This document shows positions 10,407-21,400 of a stretch of DNA of 64,000 nt, one piece after another. Origin of the DNA: Euglena gracilis (lineage: Eukaryota > Euglenida > Euglenophyceae > Euglenales); contig CP154956.1 of the NCBI GenBank assembly GCA_039621445.1, positions 23,796,743-23,860,742 of the forward strand, read 5' to 3'. The translations under genes and the position numbers were made by a program. The notes below the pieces were generated by a model. The model had not been told where the DNA came from. It searched no databases and saw only the letters and a program-made list of their open reading frames with translations. The stretch's first letter is position 1. Every line of letters starts with the position of its first letter.

Positions 10407-11615
10407 ATGGACTTTTTCCCCGTACCCCCTGACATTTTTACATCCCTCTGCATGGATTTTCTGGAATTAGAACCGTACAAAGCAACGAACGACAAAATTT
10501 ACGATTACGTTTTTGTTGTCGTCTGCAGGCTGAGTGGGTACATTGTAGCCATTCCATGCCAGAAATCAGGGTTGACTGCCCAAAGTTTGGCAACTATATT
10601 TTTGGAGAAATGCATTTGCTTAATGGGTTTACCGAATGAAATCGTGAGTGATCAAGACCATTTGATTTCTTGAAGGTTTTTCACCACTTTGTGCGGTTTA
10701 CTCGGAATCGAGCAACATTTTTCCATTATATACCGACCCAAAGGCAATGGTAGAGCCGAGGCAGCCATGAAATCCGTCGTGAATATGCTTCGCCTTTCAC
10801 TGGCTGACTCGCGCAGCAACTGTATACCAGTGCTACCATGGTCTTTGTTTTATATCAATACCCCACCAGGGTTGGTTTTGCCTCACTCCCCCTATAAATT
10901 AGTTTTCGGACGGGAGCCTCCGGCCATAGGGGATGTCCCTTCGGAGAGACCCGCCCGACCGAGTGTCAGTTGCGAGACCTGGTTTGCGGAAGTAGAAAAT
11001 CTAGGTTCTGCATTCCAGAAGCGCGTGACTGATATTCATGCAACCAAACGGAAATTGTTTTTGCAGAATTTCAAGTCACCTGTGTATAGTCCCGGTGACC
11101 GCGTGTGGGTGCGGAATAGCCGCACTCGCATGCAGTCTTCCAAGCTGGACGCCCTCTGGCTCGGCCCCTGTGAAATCCTAGAAAGACTAGGTACCAGCGG
11201 GCGTTACAAGGTTGCATTACCGAATGGTGTTGAGGACGTTCATATGGACAACTTCAAACCATACCTGTCGCCACCGGATGGGAAACCCATCCCGTATTTC
11301 CACTTCAAACGCCGTTCCAGATTACCTGAGACCGACGACTTTGTAGTCGATAAAATCATTGATCACAAAATCGACAAAAGTATGCACCTTTGGAAGGTCC
11401 GCTGGAAAGGGTATGGGCCCGAGGAGGACACTGGGGAGCCAGCAACCAGTTTTGTTGGGTATGTCCAACAGGATTGGAAGCTGTGGAACAAGAAGCATAA
11501 CATTGATGTTTCCATGACAAGTTTTTTAGAACGCATGGGAAACCCATGTTGCTTTCTATTCTGTTTATCGTTGATTCGTATCATTCTTTCTTTCCGCAGA
11601 CTTTTTAGCAAATAA
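10407..11615 (+). pseudogene. int: Integrase core and chromodomain of element B (interrupted)
   Basis: Integrase inserts the cDNA into the genome. The first piece (10407-10673) carries the first Asp (Cys-Met-Asp-Phe-Leu-Glu) and the second (Ser-Asp-Gln-Asp-His). It ends at a stop where C reads through. The second piece (10689-11615) has the region with the catalytic Glu (Gly-Arg-Ala-Glu-Ala-Ala), a GPY/F-type module (Leu-Trp-Leu-Gly-Pro-Cys-Glu-Ile-Leu) and a chromodomain (Trp-Lys-Val-Arg-Trp-Lys-Gly-Tyr-Gly-Pro-Glu-Glu-Asp-Thr). The chromodomain marks the chromovirus branch and would steer integration to modified histones. The open frame runs about 30 residues past the end of the C protein, in hydrophobic sequence that is probably not original. 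Confidence 0.85.
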
Positions 11616-11690
11616 TACTCAAGCGGTTACCCTTACACACCTCACAACCAACAACCCAAACATCCCACCGTACCGACCCTGGGCGGTATC

Positions 11691-13368
11691 ATGCTGCCCG
11701 GTGGAAGGGAGCCAGGCGTAGGACCGCCTTACCACCCCACCACGCACCCTCAACCTGCCCAGTATGCGTACCGATACGGTACGCAGCCACCTGCACGGAC
11801 TGCGGCTCAGGGAAACCCTGAAGCCAGCAGCAGTAGCAGGATGACCCAGATGTCCGCGGAAGCGCGGCCATCTCAGCCATCAGGCTCTCGTCGCCTCCCA
11901 CCGTATGCGGGTGTGATGATCCACCGCACGGCGGAGACGAATGAACCGGGTTATGCGTATGAGCGCAAAACCGGCACCAGACCAACTCACCCAGGCATTG
12001 TGCGATGACCACTGCCGTAAAATTTTGACCATCGCGAATACCCCTCCAGCCCTGTGGTATATGTGCGCCCAGGCGACGATGACCGGTCTGGTGTATTACA
12101 CCGACCCGGACGCGTCGGGATTCGCGGCGGACATTACCATGCGTGACCTGGGCGTGGAAGTCCCGACACAGGTCGCACGGCAGGTACCACCAGTTGGCAC
12201 TTACACTGCACATTTTCGTGCTCACTCCCCCGGTTTACCCGAGGAAGAGACAGTGGAAGCACCCGTCCGGAGTGAACACCCACGTGTGAAAGAAAGTATT
12301 TTTCGATCTCCTGAGCGCATGCCCCGGCGAGATTATTCTGCGCAGGAGCATGTGTCTCAGCACACCGTTTCTGGGGATGACCCCCAGGAGGCGCCAAGGC
12401 CACGGGATCAGTACGTGTATCCACCTCAACCCCACCCAACCATACCTGGTCCTATCCCACGACGTCCTGCGGAGGGAAACCCTCCCCCGACATCTGACTC
12501 TTCCCGAAGCGCTCGTCCGCAGGAAGCCGCGGCGGCGCCTCGTGCAGCACCAGTTCCCCCGGCACGTGATGAACCCGTTAACCCGTGGACTGGCCGGCCG
12601 TTCGAGACTGAGGAGGAGCGTCAACAGTATGAATATGCTGTGACGACCCAACGACAAATCGCACGTCGCCCCCCTGTTTCCGCTGGCCAGGGATACCCTG
12701 CCCGGGCGGAAATGACACGGGAAGAGCGCCAGCAGTATGCTGCTGCTGTGTCGGCTCTGACAGGAGTCCCAGCTCCATCACGATCAAGTCAACCAGCGCG
12801 ACAGCAGGACGTTGCTGTGGCGGAAGCGCCTCCAGCACGGCCCACAAGCTCTGCCGCCGGCAAGCGTGACTGCGGACCGAAAAATCTGACGCCGCAGCCA
12901 CAGCGCCGCTCGCCGAGGTCGGAAAATCCGCCCGCGGCGATGCACGTCGACGCCGAGGAGGAAGCTCCGCCAGCGCCTGACGTGAAGGCAGAACGGGCAC
13001 GTCGGGAAACCCGACCATCCCCAGTCGCACCGGTTTACTCGAATCGTGGTGACGCTGAGCAGGAATTTGCTCGAACGCCAAGCACGGAATCCGTGACTTA
13101 CCCTGTGTTTACACCAGAAGACCCGGAATACTGGGATTACTGGGCGACATTCGAATGGCTGTCTAACACAAAGGGTAAGGGGAAGGGTAAAGGCAAGGGT
13201 AAGGGGAAAGGAAAAGGCCAGGAGAAAGGTGGGAAAGCCCCACCTGGCAAAGGCGGAAAAGCCGCTTGGCCAACTCCAGGCAAAGGCGGAAAATCTGCCG
13301 GACGCCCAGCAGCCAAGGGCGGAAAAGCCGCCGAACCTTCGAAAACGAAGGACGATGACGTACTGTAG
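11691..13368 (+). pseudogene. ORF3 of element B, N-terminal part: Pro-rich region and Lys-Gly repeats
   Basis: This starts the extra coding module after integrase. The ATG at 11691 gives Met-Leu-Pro-Gly, the same start as in C. A conserved stretch Arg-Leu-Pro-Pro-Tyr-Ala-Gly is followed by a frame change near 11945, then continues to 13368 with Ala-Asn-Thr-Pro and Met-Thr-Gly motifs shared with C. After that come a long Pro/Arg/Glu-rich region with two Glu-Glu-Arg-Gln-Gln-Tyr repeats and a run of Lys-Gly pairs (about 13168-13230), then Gly-Lys-Gly-Gly-Lys blocks. The Lys-Gly run is strongly basic and could bind nucleic acid. No signal peptide, membrane segment or known enzyme motif is seen. 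I do not recognise the family. Confidence 0.55.
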
Positions 13369-14237
13369 TATTCACATACCTGGAGGAGATCTGGCCGAAA
13401 ATCGACGAAGATCTCCGGCAGTTTACACACGCAAGCAACGTGATCCACCGACCACCGGATGCGGTGCTCGAAGTGGTGCAGAATCGTATGTAGGACCACT
13501 GCAAAAGATTTTTCTACAGTTCCGAACTTTATGCATTTGAGGGATTCCCTCATTCAGATGAAGTTGTCCTGGACCGGATGTCGGGTTTCTGGGAGCCGTG
13601 GTTCTGGTTGGGATACCCCTGCCAGAACTTCGGTATCCTTACCGACCGAAACGGTCAGACGTATGCCGACTGCTTGGGCACATGTCCTGACGACGAAACG
13701 TTCGTAGCACAGTTGAAGGAAGTCTTCATCCACATGTATTCAGTCGGAGCACTGGGAATCCAGTGGAAATATTACCCCCTGCCGGAGAAACTCCAGGCGC
13801 AGGCTGTGGTAATGTTCACACGCAACCTCCAAGTATACTTGGAGAGCATGTATGGCAGGCTGTTCAAGGTACTGGATGTGGACCTCGCGTACCCCCAGCG
13901 GTACAAACTGGAATGCCAGTTTTGCAAGGAAGTTCACATTGTTGACTTCTGTGGTTTCGGAGAACGCGGAAAACCGCCTGCGACTGCCGAGAATGCCGGC
14001 AGCCCGCTGACCAGGAGATTCCTCCTGCACCCGTGCCGGAATCCCAATATCGGAACGCAAGACCGAAAGGTGCTGAAACAGCACCGGCACAAAATATTTC
14101 TGCTGCAGCAGTACTGGCACCGAGCGTGGATTACCTACGTCCTGGAGGTCTACGTTTATTTGCTAGAACAGATGACTGGATATCCACAGGAAGTGGTTAC
14201 CTCGGGGATACACCGAGGTGGACGCCAGGCCTCATGA
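13369..14237 (+). pseudogene. ORF3 of element B, central conserved domain
   Basis: The frame shifts at the TAG at 13366, and the homologous reading has a further TAG near 13491. From 13578 it is open to 14237. Motifs shared with C are Phe-Trp-x-x-Trp-Phe-Trp-Leu-Gly-Tyr-Pro-Cys-Gln-Asn, Val-Gly-x-Leu-Gly-x-Gln-Trp, Leu-Ala-Tyr-Pro-Gln-Arg-Tyr, a Cys-x2-Cys (Cys-Gln-Phe-Cys) followed by Asp-Phe-x-Gly-Phe-Gly, and Leu-Gln-Gln-x-Trp-x-Arg-Ala-Trp. This density of conserved aromatic residues points to a folded domain. It matches no family I know. The rest of the protein continues in other frames at 14398-14844 (acidic and Pro-rich). Confidence 0.55.
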
Positions 14238-14397
14238 CCCAGACCGACGCAGGATAAACCTGCGGCCGGAATGGAAGCAGCCAGAAATCTGCCTGCGGGA
14301 TCACCTGGACACCTAGTTCGGGGATATCCTTGACTGGAAGGAGTTCGAACCTTTCTTCGCAGCACGCGAGGTAAGCCACACTCGGTATGCGGTCCCA

Positions 14398-15869
14398 TTG
14401 CCCGCCTTCCTGGAAGACACGCGAGAGCAGGGTATGGGATGGAACCTTCGATCGAAGTGGGAAGACCTCTGCCTGATTAACGAGGACGAGCCGCAACCTC
14501 CACCAGGAAGCTGGGTGAGAGCGTCGTGGCCGCCCCCATACCCCAACTCTGACAGGAGTGAAAGTATAAGCTTTTACCGCCTGTCCGACGCACAAGGGTG
14601 CTACAGAAGCGGGAATGACCCGCGTTCTGCAGCACAACTCCACACAGAGGACTACTCTCCGGAAGCGGAGGAGGAGGAAGAAACGGTCCCCATGGCCGAG
14701 GATGAACCTCAGCCAGCGGAACCTCCGGCACGGGAAACCCGTAGCCCATCTGTCGTGATGCTGGACACTGTGGCAGAAACTGCCCAGCGCCCAGGATCGC
14801 CGGCAGGTGAAAAGACACCTGTCCCAACCTCACCACGTCATTGAGTACAACAGGTGTACCGACCCCTCCGCGGGAAAACCCGCCGGAGACGGTACCACAG
14901 GCGCCTGAGGTATTACGCCTCAAGCTCCCTGTTTCCGGGGAAACCCCGTCGGCAGAGGAGCCAGCGGATGAACCCACTTCAGGTGAAGAACCTGAACGAC
15001 GCACCTCGATGGGCGGACACGTACTCGGTGGTTTGCGGTCCCTGATCGCAGTTGTCACTCCACGTGGCACTGCGGCCAGTTCTTCCACGGCTGTGGCAGA
15101 AACTGCCCAGCCGGCGGAAGACAGACCTGACACAACAGCCATGGTGGAGGATGAACCTCCCCCAGCGGCGGCGTCACCGCCGGTGTCGGAAGCGACACGG
15201 ACGGAAGGCGAACAGACAGCAATGGCCGTGGCGACAACAGCAACCGTGTCAGTACGGCATGAACCTGTATCAACATCGGTAGCGCCAGCCGAGGCACGGG
15301 ATGAACCCGCACCTCAGCGCACATCCACAGCCACTGCACCAAAGCACCCGACTACACGGACACCTGCGCCTGAAAAACAGGCCGAGCGGACGGCCATGCC
15401 CCCACCACAGGCTCAACCAGCGCGAAGTGCGCAGGCCAAGCCTACACCTACACCATCCCCCACGGCTGCCACTGGGAAACCCACGGAATACGTGAGGGAA
15501 CGCGTAGGACGACCCTCAGCTCAGGAAACCCCTGTCGAAGGTCAACGACGCTCGGTGTCGTGGAGAAGACCCCCGTCCCAAGCGTCACGACGCACCTGGG
15601 CAAGCAAGCGCGACGCCGATCGGAGGCCCTCGGATGCTCCGGAAACCGGAAGTCCGAAGGCCCCGGCAAAATCAAAGCCGGGCGCCGCACCTTGTAAGCC
15701 CGCACCGAAATCTGTTGATCAGCCCCCACCGAAAGGCGGTGGTGGTGCTGGCGGCCAGAGTGCTGCATCCTCTTCTCGAGGATCCACCCCGGGACAAGGA
15801 TTCATGCACGTCGCATCGTCCGGCTATGGGAAAACCTCAGAGCCGAAACCTACGTCAAAGGGGCAGTGA
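14398..15869 (+). pseudogene. ORF3 of element B, acidic/Pro-rich linker
   Basis: Two overlapping frames (14398-14844 and 14841-15869) align in order with 59900-61400 of C. The composition is Pro, Glu, Ala, Arg and Thr rich, with Asp-Glu-Pro repeats and a Gly-Gly-x-Val-Leu-Gly segment that C shares. It ends in Lys/Gly/Pro-rich sequence. The TGA at 15867 is in frame with the C-terminal domain that follows, so a single stop now separates them. This is probably a disordered linker, and I infer no function. Confidence 0.45.
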
Positions 15870-15977
15870 AAATCCCGCGCCTCAACAGCCGAAACACCTT
15901 CGGAAGACGAAGTTATCATCGACTGGAACGCGGTCAATCAGGATGATCCTGAGATTCATGACCTGAAAAACAGGTAC

Positions 15978-17120
15978 ATGATGATCGACCACAAACTGAG
16001 GACACAGCAATGCCTCAACCGGTGGATTGTGCCACTGTTCTGTCAGGGCCGAAAATGGTCCTTTAATCAGAACGTGACCTGGAATTATTACATATCCAGA
16101 TCCCCCCGTGTTTTGGCCCAATACTTCGATGGGGAATTCCTCATCGACAAAACAACGGAATACCGTTTTGTGTGGCTTTGCTCTGTGTGCCACAAGATGT
16201 ATAACAGTGCACCTGACCTGGGATTACCCCTCGTCCATGTGTGCAACACTGTGGATCGGAAATCGTTCCACAAGGATGTATACATCCCCAACTGTGCCGC
16301 CTTGGTATGCGCCAACTGCGTGGACAGTTGGACCCACAAGCACAATTTTAGCTACACCGAGAGAGACGGTACGAATGTACCGATACTCTGCGTCAATTGC
16401 CTTCGAGGTACCTTCTGGCAAACTGCGGAAGGCGCAGTTTGCACAATCGTGCCAAGTGCCCAGAAGCCACTGGAGGAATACTCCACCTTGCACAAAAAGT
16501 ACAAGGATTTTTTCAAGTACGCCAACCTCATGCTCGACGACTACCGCCACACGGGAATGGCCCGTGGGTGGCAGATCGACAGTGGGGCGATACGCTTCGC
16601 TGCTGAGGAGGCAGGGGTAAGATTACCTTACCTCTGGGAGACAGCGGACAGGGAAAATATATTTTTCCTCCTGTTCACAACCCAGGACCGAAACGGTCGC
16701 TGGTGCCTGCCACAATGGCCACCCGAAGACCACGGGATAACCTGGAAAGACTGGCTTGGGGCCGTATTACGACCCCATACAGTCCGCGCGGAATGTGCGT
16801 ATCACATGCCAATTGACTTCCACCCGGGTAATGCCCCGCAGGTGTCAGCCAATCACCCACGGATGAATAACTTCATCAGGCCAGCCACTCTGCCCAGGAA
16901 ATTCTGGGAGAAGCTGCAATGGTTCCTCGCGAAAAGAGCGAGTGCAACCAAGCACACAGTCCCCGAAGGATGGGTTCGGGACTGGGTGGCACCTGATTTC
17001 GAATACGAATCGCCTGAAACCTGGCTCGTAGATAGGCCACCACCACCACAATTACAGATGGTCCTTGTGGAAGATCCCTTGGACTCCCGCCATGATCATG
17101 GGCGGCTGGAACGGATGTAA
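15978..17120 (+). CDS. ORF3 of element B, C-terminal Cys/His-rich domain
   Basis: The 380 open codons hold a Cys/His pattern that aligns with C: Cys-Ser-Val-Cys-His, Val-His-Val-Cys, Cys-x5-Cys-x2-Cys (Pro-Asn-Cys-Ala-Ala) and Cys-Val-Asn-Cys. All these positions are kept in C at 61690-61920, which suggests two or more bound zinc ions. Further conserved blocks are Tyr-Arg-His-Thr-Gly-Met-Ala-Arg, Leu-Arg-Pro-His-Thr and Asn-His-Pro-Arg-Met-Asn. The domain could bind nucleic acid or protein. It does not match a CCHC knuckle, and the spacing is not clearly a classical RING. The first Met is internal, since the frame is open upstream to the TGA at 15867. The natural stop is TAA at 17118. Confidence 0.6.
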   Translation: MMIDHKLRTQQCLNRWIVPLFCQGRKWSFNQNVTWNYYISRSPRVLAQYFDGEFLIDKTTEYRFVWLCSVCHKMYNSAPDLGLPLVHVCNTVDRKSFHKDVYIPNCAALVCANCVDSWTHKHNFSYTERDGTNVPILCVNCLRGTFWQTAEGAVCTIVPSAQKPLEEYSTLHKKYKDFFKYANLMLDDYRHTGMARGWQIDSGAIRFAAEEAGVRLPYLWETADRENIFFLLFTTQDRNGRWCLPQWPPEDHGITWKDWLGAVLRPHTVRAECAYHMPIDFHPGNAPQVSANHPRMNNFIRPATLPRKFWEKLQWFLAKRASATKHTVPEGWVRDWVAPDFEYESPETWLVDRPPPPQLQMVLVEDPLDSRHDHGRLERM

Positions 17121-18013
17121 TGCCAAAACGGCATTACCAGGCTCACGTAAGGTAAGTGCGTTCATGGAGCCTGGAAACCCGTAAACTAAATATATACACC
17201 GGTAGCGGAAATCGCTGAACAGCCCTGGGATGAACCTGGGTCTGTGTCAATCTGCGCTCTGGATGGAAGCATCCAAGAGCCCCCCCCCCCCGCCACCACC
17301 CCCCTACCAATGGCCATGCGGACGCAAACTGTCTGCAAGAGGTAATCGCCTCTTATTGCGTCGTGAAGGAGCTACTGCTGTGAAGACCTTGGCAGCCGGG
17401 AAACCTGGCAAGCCGCTAAGTGACACACAGCACACAGCGCGCACGACGTAATAATAGGCCAACTTGTCACTTTTCGGCCCTAAGGCCCCTTAAGGCTGCC
17501 AGACACCAAAAATTCTGTTCTGGCGTAAGCCAGCCCCCCTCTCCTCACTACTTTCCCCACACCCCCGCAAAGCTGTCGCCGGCAGTCGGTTTTGTAAGTA
17601 GGCTTTTGTTTCCCAGTGCGGATATGACCGCCTAGGAGCCCTATCCGGGTATGACCAGGATAGGAGCCTGCCCCCCCCCATCCACACCTCTCCCCTCAGG
17701 TTTTCAGCGAATTGCTTGACCAACCCCGCGTGCCTTTAGCACACCCAAACTGGGTGGATGGGACACTTTTTTCAGGAAACCTGCCAAGCCCCGTTTCCCA
17801 CAGTGGGCTTTTTCACACCCCACCTAAGCCGAAACGGCTAATAGGTAACCGCGAAACGCGGCTAACCTTTTGCGCGTTTTTGGGCTTTGGGTGGATGCCA
17901 CTGTGCGTAAAGGAGAGAGACCGAATGGAGAAGTGAACCCCACCTGGGGCAGCGTCAGATATCCTGACTGGACCTGGGAATCCCTGGTCCATGAAGGAAA
18001 TCGGGCGTAGCCC
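17121..18013 (+). other. 3' non-coding tail of element B
   Basis: No gene is seen. A consensus splice donor GTAAGT lies at 17152, about 30 bases after the ORF3 stop. Pyrimidine-rich blocks at 17520-17570 and 17670-17700 recur in the tails of C and D, so this region is a shared structural part of the family. Confidence 0.6.
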
Positions 18014-18024
18014 AGGGAGGGGGA
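18014..18024 (+). other. Polypurine tract of element B
   Basis: AGGGAGGGGGA abuts the 3' LTR. The same tract precedes the 3' LTRs of C and D. It primes plus-strand DNA synthesis. Confidence 0.85.
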
Positions 18025-18452
18025 TGTTTACCAGGCACGTCCCAGCTCTGTAGGATATCTGCAGAGCGGGTTCTGTGACGGTCACACCACTGTGGAAAAC
18101 CACAGCTGGTAGGATCGTGGCAGACCCTTCTGGGATCTGCCCCTGGACACGTCACCACTTTTCTCCCCTTCCCCCACAAGTGGTATGATTCACTGTCATC
18201 ACTTCCAAGTTTGACCATTGGTTTTGTCAGAGGGAAAAACCCTCGGAACAGTCGAACTTGACCTCAGAAGAAACTTCTGAGTCGTTGCTTTGTGCTTTGC
18301 TTCTTGGGGAATTGGGAAGAAAAGGGGAAAAACACTTTTCGTTACTCCAAAGACTTTTCCCTACCATAAGTAGGCTGCGCACCAAGGCGAAAGCGAAAGG
18401 CTTTTGCAGAAAGTCCCAAAAAGGGGGAAAGGGAAAGCTTTGGACGTACACT
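18025..18452 (+). repeat. 3' LTR of element B
   Basis: It matches the 5' LTR over its whole length with about a score of differences. It begins TGTTTACC where the 5' copy has TGTGTACC, and ends GTACACT before the ATTAA duplication. Confidence 0.9.
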
Positions 18453-18457
18453 ATTAA
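18453..18457 (+). repeat. Target-site duplication of element B, right copy (ATTAA)
   Basis: This is the second copy of the five target bases. A's gag reading continues directly from here. Confidence 0.9.
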
Positions 18458-21400
18458 CCACTCTGCACGCGAAAATCGCGGATTGCGCACAACGGTTGGA
18501 TTTCGCGCAACAACAAATGCAAACAGACATTGGCGGTATTAATGCCACCGTTGTCGGTTTGCAGGAGCACGTTTCTGCACTTTCCAAGCGAATTCCCGAC
18601 ATTAGTGGTATTCAAGCCGCTATTGGGGAATTGCAAACCCGTTGCACCTTGTTGTCCACCACAGTAGCGGAAATCCGCTCACTGCCCCCTATTTCGCGCG
18701 CTCGGATTTCCGAGTCACCGGAGTTTCGCTCATTTTACAACAAAATGCTTGGTGAAAACAAGGAAACCTTGCAAGCATTTTGCACAAGTTTGCTTCAACT
18801 TGAGGAATCGGTGAATCGGAATGCCTGATCCCTGCAAGATGAGGTTTCACGGTTGGATGGACGAATTTCTGCGTTGTTGGAAAGGCCAAGCGCGGAAAAT
18901 TCGCGCTCCACCGCGGAAACCCCCATCAATTCACTCCAACAATTGCAAATTGTCTCAAATGCAGTCAAAGCGCTTGCGGGTCAACTCCGGAATGTGGAGG
19001 AGTCCCAAGGACAACTTGTCCAAGATTTACACTTGGTTTCTGAAAAGTTACCACACTTGGACGATTTTTCCCGTTACCGCAAACACATTAGGCATTTGGA
19101 GACTGATGTTGACCGTATTTGCGGCCAACTCCAGTTGGTGGAACACTTGGAAGAAACGGTACATGACTTGTCCGCGACTTTGGATAAAATGTCCACTCCG
19201 GTACCGGTTGTGCCACCACCCACCGCGGTAAGCGCTGCGGTTGGTATTCCAAATGTCCCGGAATTGCGTTTTTAAATTAAATCCCCCCCAAATATAACCC
19301 CCTCCCCCCCGGTTTTATATTTAGGCGGAAATTTGAAGACCCCGAGGGGGGGTTTTATATTTGGGGGGGGGGGTATATTCGGTCGGAAAAATCAGCTTCC
19401 CGGCGGGCTCCAGTAGTCACTTTTTCGGTCCAAAATCACAAGTACGCCCACCCTTGGGGGTCCAAAAACTTCATTTTTGGCGAAGGGTCAATTTTCACAT
19501 GTTTTTGGTAAAAATTGTTCCCAAATCTGCCAAAAATTACAATTTTGGGAGAGATTTTGTCGAAAATTTTTCCTTCCGGCGCTTCGCGCCGGAGGGGGGG
19601 TTTTATACTTGGGCGGTATTTCAAGGTCCTCAGGGGGGGTTTTATATTTGGGGGGGGGGTTTGTACTTGGGGGGGGGGATTATATTTGGGGGGGGTTTAC
19701 CCTTTCTGGAGTAGGAATCCCTACATCCACCGCGAATTTGGTACAACCACCCGCGAAAACGCAAATTGTACCACCTTTGCATTTGCCCACACCACAAACC
19801 CACTTTTCACAACACATTTCCGATGAGGAAGGTGATCCACCGCTCGAAAATTCGAGTCTCCCCCCAGAAATTCAACATTCCAACCTTGTACGAGGAAAGA
19901 GCCAACACCCCACACCTGGTATTGGTCATGTGTCGCATTCGCAATCATACCAACCACCATCGGGTTCTGTATTACCAGATCACCCATCGGGTTTTTGGCG
20001 AGAAACCCACCCCACCGGGAGAATTTCACCCTATTTTTCGCAATTCCCACAGGAAAATCCTGCCAACCTTGCACTTGGTGCGGGAAATACTGCACAGGGT
20101 TCACAGGGAGCGGAAAATCTGCGAAACGCCTTTGGTGTTAAGAATTACCTGGACCCAACCCCCTGGAACACCACCGAGGGTCAACGGGTTACTCAGAGAG
20201 ATTTCAAGGGCACCATCGCAATCGCGAACAAGGTGAAGCCCCAATGGGACGGGGATCCAACCACATGGAGACAATTTTTTCGGGACTGGCAGTACTACCC
20301 ACCCAAGACCCGAATCCCGAGGTAGTCAAGATGGAATTTATCGATTGCCTACCGAGGGAGGAGCGAGAACGCGCACGCAATTTGGTGATACGTAATGGCG
20401 TATCATTCGATGACCTGGTTGAGCAGTACGCTTCAACCAACTCAAGCTTGGTCACCAGGATTACCCTGGAGAGGAAATGGCGACAATCCGCGCCATCGGA
20501 TCACAAATGGAAATCCATTGACCTTTGGTATGCCAAATGATTAGCACTTGCTTCCGAAGTTGATGAACTTAGCGAGAAGCAAATGCGCGAACAATTCGAT
20601 GCGGTTTTGTTTCGTTTCACACCATCCCTCGTGAAGGATATCCATCGCAAGGAGTTGGCAGGGCGTGAATATGACTCTTGCCCAACGTTGGAATTATGTG
20701 TCAAAGCAACTCAAGCTCACACAACCAAATACAGTCCGCTTTTCAAACGCATCCCAACCGCGGGAATCCCTGCAGGTGCGGTTAATGCTTTACAAAAATC
20801 ACCCATGTCACCGGGATCTCCCACCACGCGACCGAAAACGCGTTATCAGAGTTCTTCGGACCAAGGCACGGATAAACTGTGCTTTTTGTGCAACAAATGT
20901 GGTCACATGTCTCGGGAATGCCCGAATCCCGATGCGCGAAAGCGTATTGGAAGCCCAAGGAGCTCGACCTCCTCGCGTGGATCGGGTTCCTCGGCGTTTT
21001 CACGACAATCGGGAGTTTCACGTTCTTCGGGGAACCGCTTTAGCGGTAGTAGGCCCAGGTCACCATCGCGTGATGGTCGGGAAACCTGTCCTTCTCGCGG
21101 TCGGTCACCTGGACCCCGTACCCGAAAACGGGATTTCAATCGCGACTCTTCACGTTCTCGTTCGCGAAGTGGATCATCCTCTTCGCGTGAGTCACCGGGG
21201 AAACCCCGGTACACCGGTCATGGACGACGGGAAACCTGTTCACCACGACGGTTTGATGAAAGAACGGAATACCGTTCCCCTCTTTATGCGGAATAATGCC
21301 ATAAATCCCGTTGTTCACTTTGCGGTTCCAAAGACCCCCACTCAACCAAAAGTCCCAGATCTCGTTCCCCCCGGCCCGGTTACGGAAATCGCGGTAAACG

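Larger units (their letters stand above)
1688..18452 (+). mobile_element. Element B: complete 16.8-kb Ty3/Gypsy LTR retrotransposon with chromodomain and extra ORF3
   Basis: B is bounded by 426/428-bp LTRs, begins TGTGTACC, ends GTACACT, and has a 5-bp target duplication. In order it carries a primer-binding site, gag, protease, a methylase-like domain, reverse transcriptase, RNase H, integrase with chromodomain, a ~5.4-kb ORF3 module, a 0.9-kb non-coding tail and a polypurine tract. Protease before reverse transcriptase, integrase last and a chromodomain place it among chromovirus-type Ty3/Gypsy elements. At 16.8 kb it is far longer than the usual 5-7 kb. The LTRs differ at roughly 4 percent of positions and most genes are frameshifted, so this is an old, immobile copy. 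Confidence 0.9.

Noticed and set aside
11691-17120. ORF3 as an envelope gene
   Set aside because: No signal peptide, membrane helix or fusion-like segment is visible, and composition is Pro/Glu-rich with zinc-type Cys clusters.
19361-19714. Gly/Phe-rich frame inside the gag of A
   Set aside because: It is translation of the inverted-repeat insertion and not part of gag, as the comparison with B shows.
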